This document shows, one piece after another, positions 28,329 to 36,916 of a stretch of 64,000 nt of DNA (position 1 is the first letter of the stretch; every line of letters starts with the position of its first letter). The translations under genes were made by a program, and so were the position numbers. Source of the DNA: an uncultured Aquimarina sp. (GTDB lineage Bacteria > Bacteroidota > Bacteroidia > Flavobacteriales > Flavobacteriaceae); contig CANMDH010000007.1 in assembly GCA_947496555.1 (NCBI GenBank), forward strand, positions 62,001-126,000. The letters are read 5' to 3'. The notes beneath the pieces were generated by a model. That model saw only the letters and a list, made by a program, of their open reading frames with translations. It was not told where the DNA came from and did not search any database.

Positions 28329-28484
28329 TTAATAACACTGTAGATTACCACATTGACTATGCAAAGCTGTTTGCGTACATGTAGGTGTACAAGTATAATG
28401 TTGCCCTCCTTTAATTGTTCTTAGATTTAACTTTGAAATAGTTTTCTTGTCTAGATTCAATTTGATATCTCTAGATTTTTTCAT
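28329..28484 (-). CDS. class I lanthipeptide-type RiPP precursor peptide
   Basis: A 51-codon ORF. The leader (MKKSRDIKLNLDKKTISKLN...) has the KLxLxKxTIxxLN pattern of Bacteroidota class I lanthipeptide precursors and ends in a Gly-Gly cleavage site at 26-27. The 24-residue core after GG carries four Cys (32, 36, 45, 50), five Thr and one Ser, the residues used for thioether rings, with a TCTPTCT start. Family knowledge: the product would be dehydrated and cyclised by LanB/LanC and exported with leader removal by a peptidase-containing ABC transporter. None of these enzymes is in the window, so maturation would depend on a remote set. It has its own terminator and lies 217 bp after the TPM-protein gene. 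Confidence 0.72.
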   Translation of the reverse strand: MKKSRDIKLNLDKKTISKLNLRTIKGGQHYTCTPTCTQTALHSQCGNLQCY

Positions 28485-28591
28485 AATTAATGTTATTTGT
28501 GCCTACATTTTATAAAGGTTTTCAGCTATACCTTATCAATATCGAATAAGACTAAGTTATATGATATTTTAAAGGATGAAAAGATGCATTG

Positions 28592-28613
28592 CCCTAATTT
28601 GTACAATTTAGGG
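28592..28613. repeat. palindrome upstream of the lanthipeptide precursor
   Basis: CCCTAA and TTAGGG flank a self-complementary TTGTACAA centre, giving a near-perfect 22-bp palindrome about 110 bp upstream of the precursor start (minus strand) and about 90 bp after the TPM gene. It may be an operator or the end of the TPM transcript. There is no T-run. The rest of the 28145-28701 gap shows nothing else recognisable. Confidence 0.3.
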
Positions 28614-28701
28614 TGGCTTAAATTTAATTTCTGAGTTAGGGAAAAGAACGGATATCAACTAAAACTATCAACTTTTTAACCAGAGCTTGTAGAAAGAAAA
28701 T

Positions 28702-29502
28702 TTACCAACTCCCTCCGGCACCGCCGCCACCGAAGCCACCGCCTCCAAAGCCACCACCAAAACCTCCGCTGGATCCACCTCCAAAGCTTCCACCGCCATA
28801 ACTTCCGCGCCCCATATTGCTTAAGATTATAACATCAAGTAGACTACCTCCTCGTGATCTATTTCCACGATTTCCTCTGCCATCATTGCCATGATTGCTT
28901 TTAGAAAATGCCTTGATAATAATAATGAAGAAGATAAGTAACAGTACCAACTGCCCAATGGGAATATCTTTTTTGTCTTTCTTAGACCCTTCAAACGTAC
29001 CATCTAATACTTGAAAAATAGCCGTGGTTCCTTTATCTAATCCAGCGTAAAAGCTTCCTTTTTTAAATTCTGGGGTAATGATTTGATCTACAATAGTTTT
29101 TGAAACAAAATCAGTTAGTTTTTCTTCAACTCCATAACCTGTAGCGATCCATATTTTACGATCATTTTTGGCTACCAGAATAAAAACTCCGTTATCTTCC
29201 TTTTTTTGGCCGATACCCCATTCATGAGCCCACTCTGCAGCATATAACCCTATGTTTTCACCTTGCAAAGAATTAATGGTTGCTACTACAATTTGGGTAG
29301 AGGTAGTATCTGCGTATCTAATCAGTTTTTGTTCTAATCTTTTTGCTTCAGAATCAGAAAGTATACTAGCTTCATCATAGACAGCAGTCTCCAATTTTGG
29401 TTTGGAAGGAATAGCTCGTTGTGCAAAAATTGGAGATGTAGAGAAAAAAAACATTCCCAACACAAAGAATAAAGAAGCTATATGCTGTGGTATATTTTTC
29501 AT
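28702..29502 (-). CDS. TPM-domain membrane protein (YgcG family) with glycine-rich tail
   Basis: 266 residues. Signal peptide 1-27 (…SPIFAQ), TPM domain at about 38-165 (YDEASILSD ... TQIVVATINSL ... DNGVFILVAKNDRKIWIATGYG), and a membrane helix at about 183-203 (IGQLVLLLIFFIIIIKAF). The C-terminal 60 residues are rich in Gly, Ser and Arg, ending GGGGFGGGGAGGSW, characteristic of the family. TPM proteins have been linked to phosphatase-like activity and photosystem or membrane protein repair; the role here is unknown. Last gene of the lemA-TPM-TPM group, 1 base from the previous gene. Confidence 0.85.
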   Translation of the reverse strand: MKNIPQHIASLFFVLGMFFFSTSPIFAQRAIPSKPKLETAVYDEASILSDSEAKRLEQKLIRYADTTSTQIVVATINSLQGENIGLYAAEWAHEWGIGQKKEDNGVFILVAKNDRKIWIATGYGVEEKLTDFVSKTIVDQIITPEFKKGSFYAGLDKGTTAIFQVLDGTFEGSKKDKKDIPIGQLVLLLIFFIIIIKAFSKSNHGNDGRGNRGNRSRGGSLLDVIILSNMGRGSYGGGSFGGGSSGGFGGGFGGGGFGGGGAGGSW

Positions 29503-29940
29503 TTATCCTTTCGAGATTTCGTCTGATAATTCGTTTGATCCCCTATGATCCCATGGGAAATACTTCTGTAGTTGTTCTCCTGCCATAAGTACACCATCAA
29601 TCAATCCTTGCGTAAAATCACCTTTTTTAAACTGGTTAAGAATTACATCTTTGGTACTTTCCCAAAAATCATCGGCAACTACCTCGTTAATACCTTTGTC
29701 TCCATAAATAGCATATCTGTGATCTTCTACAGCCACATAGATCAATACACCGTTACGTTGTATCGTATTGTCCATTTTCAGGAAATGAAAAACTTCTCGG
29801 GTGCGATCCAGCACATCCAGATCGGTGTGTTTTTCGATATGAACACGAATCTCTCCCGAGGTGGTGTTCTCGGCACGTCGTATAGCAGCAACGATTTGCT
29901 GCTCTTGTTCCTGGGTAAGAAAGTCTTCAACTTCTGACAT
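29503..29940 (-). CDS. short TPM-domain protein
   Basis: 145 residues, one TPM domain without signal peptide or membrane helix (FLTQEQEQQIVAAI, TSGEIRVHIE, RNGVLIYVAVEDHRYAIYGDKGIN). Its start overlaps the stop of lemA by one base (TAATG), indicating translational coupling. A soluble TPM protein beside a membrane-bound one and LemA is a common Bacteroidota arrangement. Activity not established. Confidence 0.85.
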   Translation of the reverse strand: MSEVEDFLTQEQEQQIVAAIRRAENTTSGEIRVHIEKHTDLDVLDRTREVFHFLKMDNTIQRNGVLIYVAVEDHRYAIYGDKGINEVVADDFWESTKDVILNQFKKGDFTQGLIDGVLMAGEQLQKYFPWDHRGSNELSDEISKG

Positions 29941-30542
29941 TACTTAAAATCAAAATCTACATCTGGAGCTTTTTCAGCACCTTCATCGGCTTTAAATCTT
30001 GCCATTTCATCAAAACTTCCAAACATTCCAAGAATGAGGTTGTTAGGGAATACTTTTATGTACTTGTTGTATTGTCCGACCGTTTCGTTGTAACGATTTC
30101 GTTCAACATTAATTCTGTTTTCTGTGCCTTCAAGTTGTGTTTGTAGATTAAGAAAGTTCTGGTTAGCTTTTAAATCAGGATATCGTTCTACAGTTACCAA
30201 TAATCTGGATAAAGCAGATGATAATCCACTTTGCGCCTGTTGAAATTGTGCCATTTGATCTGCAGTGATATTACTAGGGTCAATATTTACTGATGTAGCT
30301 TTGGATCTAGCTTCGATTACTTCTTTTAGCGTAGAACGCTCAAAATCAGCTGCACCTTGAACGGTTTTTACCAGATTTCCGATAAGATCGCCTCGTCTTT
30401 GGTATGCACTTTCTACATTAGACCAGGCAGTTTTGGCATCTTCTTGTAGTGTTATAGCATTATTGTATCTGCCAGCAAATAAACTGTATAAAATACCAAT
30501 TATAACAATAAGAACAATTATAGGAATTAAAATCTTTTTCAT
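29940..30542 (-). CDS. lemA: LemA family protein
   Basis: 200 residues. N-terminal membrane anchor at 3-23 (KILIPIIVLIVIIGILYSLF), then the LemA helical domain: YNNAITLQEDAKTAWSNVESAYQRRGDLIGNLVKTVQG is the family signature, with YPDLKANQNFLNLQTQLEGTENRI and RYNETVGQYN further on. Exposed helical bundle, function poorly known. First gene of the lemA-TPM-TPM set. Confidence 0.93.
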   Translation of the reverse strand: MKKILIPIIVLIVIIGILYSLFAGRYNNAITLQEDAKTAWSNVESAYQRRGDLIGNLVKTVQGAADFERSTLKEVIEARSKATSVNIDPSNITADQMAQFQQAQSGLSSALSRLLVTVERYPDLKANQNFLNLQTQLEGTENRINVERNRYNETVGQYNKYIKVFPNNLILGMFGSFDEMARFKADEGAEKAPDVDFDFK

Positions 30543-30637
30543 TTAATATGTGGTTGTTTTCAGATTATTCTATTTGATTAGTCTACAATTATTGAATTTT
30601 GTTTCAAATTGTGAAGTGAAATTTTAAGAAAAAAAGG

Positions 30638-30967
30638 TTACAGCTGTTCCTTAATCTTAAGCAACTGCCCTTTTATAGATTCTAGCTTACGTATGATATC
30701 AAAACTATCCAGCGCTTCTTGTTTTTGTTCTTTAAGTCGAATTTTGGCACCTTCGAGAGTAAATCCACGTTCTTTTACCAAATGGTAGATCAATTCTAGG
30801 TTTTTGATATCCTCTGGAGTGAATTTTCGATTGCCTTTGGCATTTTTCTTTGGTTTTAGGATGTCGAACTCCTTTTCCCAGAAGCGAATCAATGAAGTGT
30901 TTACATCAAAAGCTTCTGCTACTTCGCCAATGCCATAGTACATTTTTTTTGGTAAGTCTACATACAT
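30638..30967 (-). CDS. MerR-family transcriptional regulator
   Basis: 109 residues. Winged helix at about 10-75 (YYGIGEVAEAFDVNTSLIRFWEKEF ... NRKFTPEDI), then a helical dimerisation segment. No cysteine-rich effector site, so it belongs to the short, metal-independent MerR group common in flavobacteria. It is 6 bp after capA in the same direction. Target unknown. Confidence 0.85.
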   Translation of the reverse strand: MYVDLPKKMYYGIGEVAEAFDVNTSLIRFWEKEFDILKPKKNAKGNRKFTPEDIKNLELIYHLVKERGFTLEGAKIRLKEQKQEALDSFDIIRKLESIKGQLLKIKEQL

Positions 30968-30973
30968 AGATAG

Positions 30974-32080
30974 TTACTGTTTTTGTTGTGTAAAACTTCC
31001 ATCTTCTTCAAAAATAAGCTTGCTCTCAGGGAAATCTTCATCGGTTAATTTTTTGATTTCCTTTAGGGCTCTTTTTTTCTCATCTATAAAAGGGTATACT
31101 TCGTCTGTCTGTTTAGCAGAATGAAGTTTACCTTGTGTAAAATTCCCTTCAAGATCAATGTTTATTTCGGCAATCGGAGCATACCCTTTAATTCCGTCTA
31201 AGTTAAATCTTGAATAGGTGCAAAAGTTACCTAGACTATAGGCGATAAATTTGTTTTTATATACTTCAAAAGCTCTGGAAACATGAGGTCCATGACCAAG
31301 TACCATATCGGCACCTGCATCAATCATGGTGTGTGCAAAAAGATATACATTACCACGATCTTCACCATAAAATCGTTCTGTTTTTCTGGTTACGTGTGTA
31401 TGTTTAAGGCCTTCGGCCCCTCCATGAAAAGAAACAATCACAATATCTGCTTTTTCTTTAAGTTCGGCTACAATCTTTTTTGCATTGGTTAAGTTATGAA
31501 TTTTTATGCAATCTTTATTGGGTGCAAATGCACAAAATCCATATTTGACTCCGTCTTTTTCAAAAATAGTCGAAGGCTGTGCAAATATTCCTGCATAGGC
31601 AATGTTGTGTTTTTCTAAGGTTTTAGAGGTGTTTTTAATCCCGATTTCACCAAAATCACCAATATGATTATTGGCAATACTCATTACATCAAAACCAGTT
31701 TCTTCGAGATACTTCCCGTATAATTCTGGAGATCTAAAGGAATAACATTTTGATGGATCAGAGCATCTTTTTGCATTTTCGCCTTCATCGGTAAGCGTAC
31801 CTTCAAGGTTGCCAAATAGGATATCTGCTTGGGTTAAAACACTATTTACATCATCAAAAGGGCCTTTCCCCGAAGGAGGAAGATAACTATCATTAGGAAA
31901 ATTAGTTCCCATCATGATATCCCCAACGGCCATGATTTTGATCTGAGTGGGTTTTGAAAGCTTTTCTTGAACATCCTGTACAGCAACGTACATAGAATCA
32001 ATTACCTCTTTTGAATATTTTTGGGCCTGTATGGTAGCACTGAAACCAAAAATGATAACAAGAAGAAGGATTTTACGCAT
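30974..32080 (-). CDS. CapA-family exported metallophosphatase-like protein
   Basis: 368 residues. Signal peptide 1-19 (…ATIQAQ). The PGA_cap fold is seen in MAVGDIMMG near 49-57, FGNLEGTLTD near 93, SIANNHIGDFGEIG near 136 and VLGHGPHVSRAFE near 260, giving the Asp, Asn and His ligands of a calcineurin-like metal site. Named after the capsule poly-gamma-glutamate protein; here it more likely processes a cell-envelope substrate, since no capBC neighbours exist. It lies 6 bp after the M23 peptidase gene. Confidence 0.88.
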   Translation of the reverse strand: MRKILLLVIIFGFSATIQAQKYSKEVIDSMYVAVQDVQEKLSKPTQIKIMAVGDIMMGTNFPNDSYLPPSGKGPFDDVNSVLTQADILFGNLEGTLTDEGENAKRCSDPSKCYSFRSPELYGKYLEETGFDVMSIANNHIGDFGEIGIKNTSKTLEKHNIAYAGIFAQPSTIFEKDGVKYGFCAFAPNKDCIKIHNLTNAKKIVAELKEKADIVIVSFHGGAEGLKHTHVTRKTERFYGEDRGNVYLFAHTMIDAGADMVLGHGPHVSRAFEVYKNKFIAYSLGNFCTYSRFNLDGIKGYAPIAEINIDLEGNFTQGKLHSAKQTDEVYPFIDEKKRALKEIKKLTDEDFPESKLIFEEDGSFTQQKQ

Positions 32081-32086
32081 CGGTAA

Positions 32087-33064
32087 TTAATCTAAAGATT
32101 CGTTGATAAGATTAGAAGCTTTAAGCATTTTATCAAACTCTTCGGGAGTTAAACTTCCGTAGTAAAAATTCCTTGGATTAATTTTTTTACCATCTTTAAA
32201 AATTTCATAATGAAGGTGAGGCGCTACAGATCGACCGGTACTACCTACGTATCCTATAATGTCTCCACGTTTTACTTTTTGACCTTTCTTAACTTTGTAC
32301 TTACTTAGGTGGGCGTATAAGCTTACATAATTAAAACCGTGATCGATACGAATGTGCCTTCCGTATCCAGTAGAATTAGCATCGGCTCGTGTTACCACAC
32401 CATTTCCTGATGCATAAACAGGTGTTCCGGTTGCTGCAGAAAAATCCATCCCATAATGAAATTTTCTAGCTTTAGTAAACGGGTCACTTCTCCAGCCGTA
32501 TCCAGAGGCCATCCTCCTTAGGTCAGAATTTTGTATCGGTTGAATGGCAGGAATAGTAGCCAATAATTCTTCTTTCTGTTCTGCCAAATCAGCAATCTCA
32601 TCAAGAGATTTTGATTGTACAACTATTTGTTTGGTAAGCTTATCTATTCGTTCACTACTCTCAATAATCATTTTTGAGTTGTCGAAACCTTCTAGGTTTC
32701 TGTAACGATTCACTCCACCAAATCCTGCATTTCGTAATTCTTCAGGTATTGGATTTGCTCCAAAATAGAGGCGATATATATTATCATCACGTTCGGCAAT
32801 TTCTTGTAGAATATTTTCGTCACGTTCTAATCTTTTGTTCATTAGATCGTATTGCAATTGCATATTTTCAAGCTCTCTTCGATATGTTTTTTCCTTTGGG
32901 GTCTCTAATTCAGGGATATTTAAATAAATAAGAAGAAGAATGAAACCGGCCAAAAACGCACCAATAACTCCCAATGCTACGATACCAAATTTACGCCCTT
33001 TCTTTTGCTCTATTCTGCGATAAGAAAGCGTGTCACTATCATAGTAATATTTAACCTTTGACAT
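32087..33064 (-). CDS. M23-family membrane-anchored endopeptidase
   Basis: 325 residues. One membrane helix at about 28-50, a coiled coil at 55-175 (ETPKEKTYRRELENMQLQ...), and an M23 domain at about 190-305 with HYGMDF (zinc His and Asp) and HLHYE (catalytic and zinc His). It cuts peptidoglycan peptides or activates other hydrolases in the periplasm. First gene of the M23-capA-merR run. Its start region overlaps the promoter of the divergent alaS. Confidence 0.93.
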   Translation of the reverse strand: MSKVKYYYDSDTLSYRRIEQKKGRKFGIVALGVIGAFLAGFILLLIYLNIPELETPKEKTYRRELENMQLQYDLMNKRLERDENILQEIAERDDNIYRLYFGANPIPEELRNAGFGGVNRYRNLEGFDNSKMIIESSERIDKLTKQIVVQSKSLDEIADLAEQKEELLATIPAIQPIQNSDLRRMASGYGWRSDPFTKARKFHYGMDFSAATGTPVYASGNGVVTRADANSTGYGRHIRIDHGFNYVSLYAHLSKYKVKKGQKVKRGDIIGYVGSTGRSVAPHLHYEIFKDGKKINPRNFYYGSLTPEEFDKMLKASNLINESLD

Positions 33065-33086
33065 AATCTAAAATATGCTATTTTTG
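33057..33086 (+). promoter_or_regulatory. alaS promoter overlapping the divergent M23 gene start
   Basis: TTTG (33057-33060) and TATTTTTG (33079-33086) are separated by 18 bp, close to the Bacteroidota -33/-7 consensus. It gives alaS a leader of about 170 nt. The -33 box lies inside the first codons of the minus-strand M23 gene. Confidence 0.5.
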
Positions 33087-33263
33087 CAGGATATCAACCA
33101 AAAAAGTCTTGTTTTACATCAAGACCAGGCAACAAATATAGTAAAATGTTGCAAAGTGTAGAAAAAACTGACAAATATTGAAGAAATATCTGTAAGTTAT
33201 TTTGAATGTATGATGTTGATTGTTAGTTTAATATGTAATTTTTTTTGAATAAATAATAAGCTT

Positions 33264-35897
33264 GTGAAATCCCAAGAAATCAGAAATCAATTTTTAGAGT
33301 TTTTCGAATCCAAAAAACATCAAATCGTTGCATCAGCACCAATGGTAATTAAAGATGATCCTACATTGATGTTTACCAATGCAGGGATGAACCAGTTCAA
33401 AGAGTTCTTTTTGGGTAATGGTACTCCAAAAAGCAATCGCATATCAGATACTCAAAAATGTTTACGAGTAAGCGGTAAACATAATGACCTTGAAGAGGTT
33501 GGTATGGATACCTATCACCATACCATGTTTGAAATGCTTGGAAACTGGAGTTTTGGTGATTACTTCAAAAAAGAAGCAATTCAATGGGCTTGGGAACTCC
33601 TTACTGATGTATATGGCATTAATAAGGACATTCTATACGTGTCGGTTTTTGAAGGAGCCAAGGATGAAAACCTGGAGATGGACCAGGAGGCGTATGATTT
33701 ATGGAAAGAAATTGTGCCCGAGGACCGAATTATCATGGGTAATAAGGCGGATAATTTTTGGGAAATGGGAGATCAGGGACCTTGTGGGCCATGTTCCGAA
33801 ATTCATGTCGATATTCGTTCTGAGGAAGAAAAGGCAAAAACTCCTGGTCGAGACCTGGTCAATGCCGATCATCCTCAGGTGGTCGAGATCTGGAACCTCG
33901 TTTTTATGCAATATAACCGAAAAGCGAATGGTTCTCTTGAGAAGTTACCTGCGCAGCATGTGGATACCGGTATGGGGTTTGAACGTTTGTGTATGGTATT
34001 GCAAGGTGTAAAATCAAATTATGATACCGATGTATTTACTCCGCTAATTCGAGAAATCGAAACGATTACCAATTCTACATATGATAAAGACAGCTTGCCA
34101 ACCGATAATGATGGTAAAGTAAGTGTAGCTATTCGCGTTATTGCGGATCATATAAGAGCGGTTTCTTTTTCAATTGCCGATGGTCAGTTGCCAAGCAATA
34201 CAGGCGCGGGATATGTGATCAGAAGAATTCTACGAAGAGCAATACGATATGGGTTTACTTTTTTGAATACCAAAGAACCTTTTATCTATAAGCTTGTCGT
34301 TACATTGGTTAAGCAAATGGGTAGTGCATTTCCAGAACTGAAAGCACAAAAAAACTTGATTGTAAATGTAATCAAAGAAGAAGAACAATCCTTTTTAAGA
34401 ACATTAGATCAGGGACTGGCTCTTTTGGATACCGTTATCAAAAATACCAAAGGTAAAGTAGTTTCAGGTGAGAAGGCATTTGAGTTATATGATACTTATG
34501 GATTCCCAATCGATCTTACAGCTTTGATCTTAAGTGAGCAAGGATATGAATTGGATGAAAAAGGGTTTGAGGTTGAACTTCAAAAACAAAAAGAAAGGTC
34601 CAGAGCGGCTTCTCAAGTTTCAACAGGTGATTGGAACGAGTTGACAAAAGATATTTCTAAAGGATTTATTGGATATGATAACCTTTCTGCAGATGTTAAA
34701 ATAACGCGATACCGAAAAGTTAGTAGTAAAAAAGAAGGCGAATTATACCAGTTGGTTTTTAATAAAACACCCTTTTATCCAGAAGGAGGAGGTCAAGTAG
34801 GCGATAAAGGATATCTTGAAGCTTCCAATGGAGATGTGGTGTATATTGTTGATACCAAAAAAGAAAATAACTTAATTGTTCATTTTTCGAAAACTCTTCC
34901 TAAAAAGATAGAAGGACAGCTTAAAGCAGTGGTAGATGGTAAACAACGTGCCAGAACCGCTTCAAACCACACGGCTACTCACTTATTACATCAGGCACTT
35001 CGGTCTATTTTAGGGACGCATGTAGAGCAAAAAGGATCTATGGTGCATAGTGGGAATTTGAGATTCGATTTTTCGCATTTTGCAAAGGTTACTGCCGAAG
35101 AATTAAGAGCGGTTGAGGATTTTGTAAATGCAAGAGTTCGAGAAAACCTTCCTTTGGAAGAGCGTAATGGAATTTCATATGATCAGGCGATTGCCGATGG
35201 GGCTATTGCACTTTTTGGTGAAAAATATGGAGACTCTGTTAGAGCCATACGATTTGGTGAATCCATGGAATTGTGCGGAGGAACCCATGTACCGAATACA
35301 CAGGATATCTGGCATTTCAAAATCACATCAGAAAGTGCAATTGCTGCTGGAGTCAGGCGTATTGAAGCCATTACAAGCGATGCGGCAAAAGAGTATTTTA
35401 CAACGCAGTCTGAAGCTTTTAATGAAGTGAAATCAATCCTTAAGAACGTAAAAGATCCCGTAAAAGCAATAACGTCTTTGCAGGAAGAAAATGCAAATCT
35501 TAAAAAACAAATAGAAGCACTTCTTAAGGCCAAAGCCAAAAACCTGAAAGGTGATCTTAAATCTGAATTTGAAGAAATTGCAGGGATTAACTTTTTGGCA
35601 AAGAAAGTAGATCTTGATGCATCCGGAATTAAAGATTTGTGTTTCGAGTTAGGAGGTGAAGTTGAAAATATCGTAGTGGTATTTGGAGCCGAACAAAATG
35701 GAAAAGCACTATTGTCTTGTTATGTGTCTAAAAATTTGGTTGCCGAAAAAGAACTGAACGCAGGTCAAATAGTTCGTGAACTCGGTAAGTATATCCAAGG
35801 GGGTGGTGGCGGACAACCATTTTTTGCTACCGCAGGAGGTAAAAATCCAGCAGGTATTGAAGAGGCATTACAGAATGCAAAACAGTATTTGAAATAA
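33264..35897 (+). CDS. alaS: alanine-tRNA ligase
   Basis: 877 residues, full length. The class II catalytic core starts [18 protein letters not shown]; motifs include [16 protein letters not shown] and [10 protein letters not shown]. The editing domain has [12 protein letters not shown] near 571-582 with CGGTH near 672-676, followed by the C-Ala domain ending in [16 protein letters not shown]. It charges tRNA-Ala and clears Ser/Gly mischarging. The start codon is GTG at 33264; no in-frame ATG gives the conserved N-terminus. Confidence 0.97.
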   Translation: MKSQEIRNQFLEFFESKKHQIVASAPMVIKDDPTLMFTNAGMNQFKEFFLGNGTPKSNRISDTQKCLRVSGKHNDLEEVGMDTYHHTMFEMLGNWSFGDYFKKEAIQWAWELLTDVYGINKDILYVSVFEGAKDENLEMDQEAYDLWKEIVPEDRIIMGNKADNFWEMGDQGPCGPCSEIHVDIRSEEEKAKTPGRDLVNADHPQVVEIWNLVFMQYNRKANGSLEKLPAQHVDTGMGFERLCMVLQGVKSNYDTDVFTPLIREIETITNSTYDKDSLPTDNDGKVSVAIRVIADHIRAVSFSIADGQLPSNTGAGYVIRRILRRAIRYGFTFLNTKEPFIYKLVVTLVKQMGSAFPELKAQKNLIVNVIKEEEQSFLRTLDQGLALLDTVIKNTKGKVVSGEKAFELYDTYGFPIDLTALILSEQGYELDEKGFEVELQKQKERSRAASQVSTGDWNELTKDISKGFIGYDNLSADVKITRYRKVSSKKEGELYQLVFNKTPFYPEGGGQVGDKGYLEASNGDVVYIVDTKKENNLIVHFSKTLPKKIEGQLKAVVDGKQRARTASNHTATHLLHQALRSILGTHVEQKGSMVHSGNLRFDFSHFAKVTAEELRAVEDFVNARVRENLPLEERNGISYDQAIADGAIALFGEKYGDSVRAIRFGESMELCGGTHVPNTQDIWHFKITSESAIAAGVRRIEAITSDAAKEYFTTQSEAFNEVKSILKNVKDPVKAITSLQEENANLKKQIEALLKAKAKNLKGDLKSEFEEIAGINFLAKKVDLDASGIKDLCFELGGEVENIVVVFGAEQNGKALLSCYVSKNLVAEKELNAGQIVRELGKYIQGGGGGQPFFATAGGKNPAGIEEALQNAKQYLK

Positions 35898-35913
35898 TAT
35901 CATAATTAAAAAG

Positions 35914-35953
35914 CTCCCTCTCTCCCTTTGGGGTGGGGGTTGGGGTGAGGGGC
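35914..35953. repeat. CTCCCT/GGGTTGGGGTGAGGG-type interspersed repeat
   Basis: An imperfect inverted repeat of CT-rich and GT-rich arms, typical of flavobacterial intergenic repeats. It ends about 2 bp before the ATG of the GSCFA gene, so it forms that gene's translation start region. Related elements are at 54860 and 56058. Confidence 0.6.
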
Positions 35954-35955
35954 CT

Positions 35956-36903
35956 ATGAACTTACAAACCAAAATACCGCTATCTTCTCAAGAACCCAAA
36001 ATTAACTATGATTCAGAAATAGTAATGTTGGGGTCTTGTTTCGTGGAAAATATTGGTGAAAAGTTCGAGTACTATAAGTTTAAAAACAATATAAATCCAT
36101 TTGGAATTTTATTTCACCCAAAAGCTATTGAAACATTCCTATGGATGACAAGTCAGGATGAAAAATACACCGAAACAGACGTGTTTTATCATAATGAGCA
36201 CTGGCATTGCTTTGATGCGCATTCTTCTTTAAGCAATGCAGATAAAGACATATTGGTTTCAGATTTAAATAAAGGATTATCAAATGCAAGGAAAAAAATC
36301 ACGGCTGCTACTCATATTTTTATTACACTAGGTACATCCTGGGTATATCGCCTTAAATCTTTGGATATGGTAGTAGCTAATTGTCATAAAATTCCACAGC
36401 AAGAATTTGATAAGCAATTATTATCAGTTGAAGAGGTTACGCAGTGCCTTCAAAATTGTATCCATCTTATACGGAGTCTTAATACATCTGCTAAAATTGT
36501 ATTTACTATCTCTCCGGTACGACATGCTAAAGATGGTTTTGTTGAGAATACTAGAAGTAAATCCCATCTTATTACTGCAGTTCATGAAGTTTTAGATCGT
36601 GATCAGAATGTTGGTTATTTTCCTTCGTATGAATTAATGATGGATGAGCTTAGAGATTATCGCTTTTACACTACAGATATGCTTCATCCAAGTGAACTTG
36701 CCATTCAATATATTTGGGAACGGTTTTCTGAGATTTGGATTTCAGAAAAAACAAAAACAACAATGAAACAGGTAGAAGAGGTACAAAAAGGACTAATTCA
36801 TAGACCGTTTAATCCAAACAGTAAACAGCACACTGCTTTTCTTCAGAAATTAAGTTCTAAAAAGAATCAATTACAAAAAGAATATCCTTTTATGAGCTTC
36901 TAA
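35956..36903 (+). CDS. GSCFA-domain protein
   Basis: 315 residues. Signature MLGSCFVENIG near 25-35, INPFGILFHP near 47-56, and THIFITLGTSWVYR near 118-131. The fold is SGNH/GDSL-like, so hydrolase activity on a carbohydrate ester is plausible; the function is not established. It follows alaS by 58 bp filled by a repeat and converges with the hydroxylase gene. Confidence 0.88.
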   Translation: MNLQTKIPLSSQEPKINYDSEIVMLGSCFVENIGEKFEYYKFKNNINPFGILFHPKAIETFLWMTSQDEKYTETDVFYHNEHWHCFDAHSSLSNADKDILVSDLNKGLSNARKKITAATHIFITLGTSWVYRLKSLDMVVANCHKIPQQEFDKQLLSVEEVTQCLQNCIHLIRSLNTSAKIVFTISPVRHAKDGFVENTRSKSHLITAVHEVLDRDQNVGYFPSYELMMDELRDYRFYTTDMLHPSELAIQYIWERFSEIWISEKTKTTMKQVEEVQKGLIHRPFNPNSKQHTAFLQKLSSKKNQLQKEYPFMSF

Positions 36904-36916
36904 GTAAGCTGGGATT

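Noticed and set aside
33226-33240. TetR half-site (GTTAGTTTAA) before alaS
   Set aside because: Only one half-site; no inverted partner, so not counted as an operator.
33484-34011. 175-codon plus-strand ORF
   Set aside because: Lies entirely within alaS in another frame; alaS is unmistakable and the alternative product has no family pattern.
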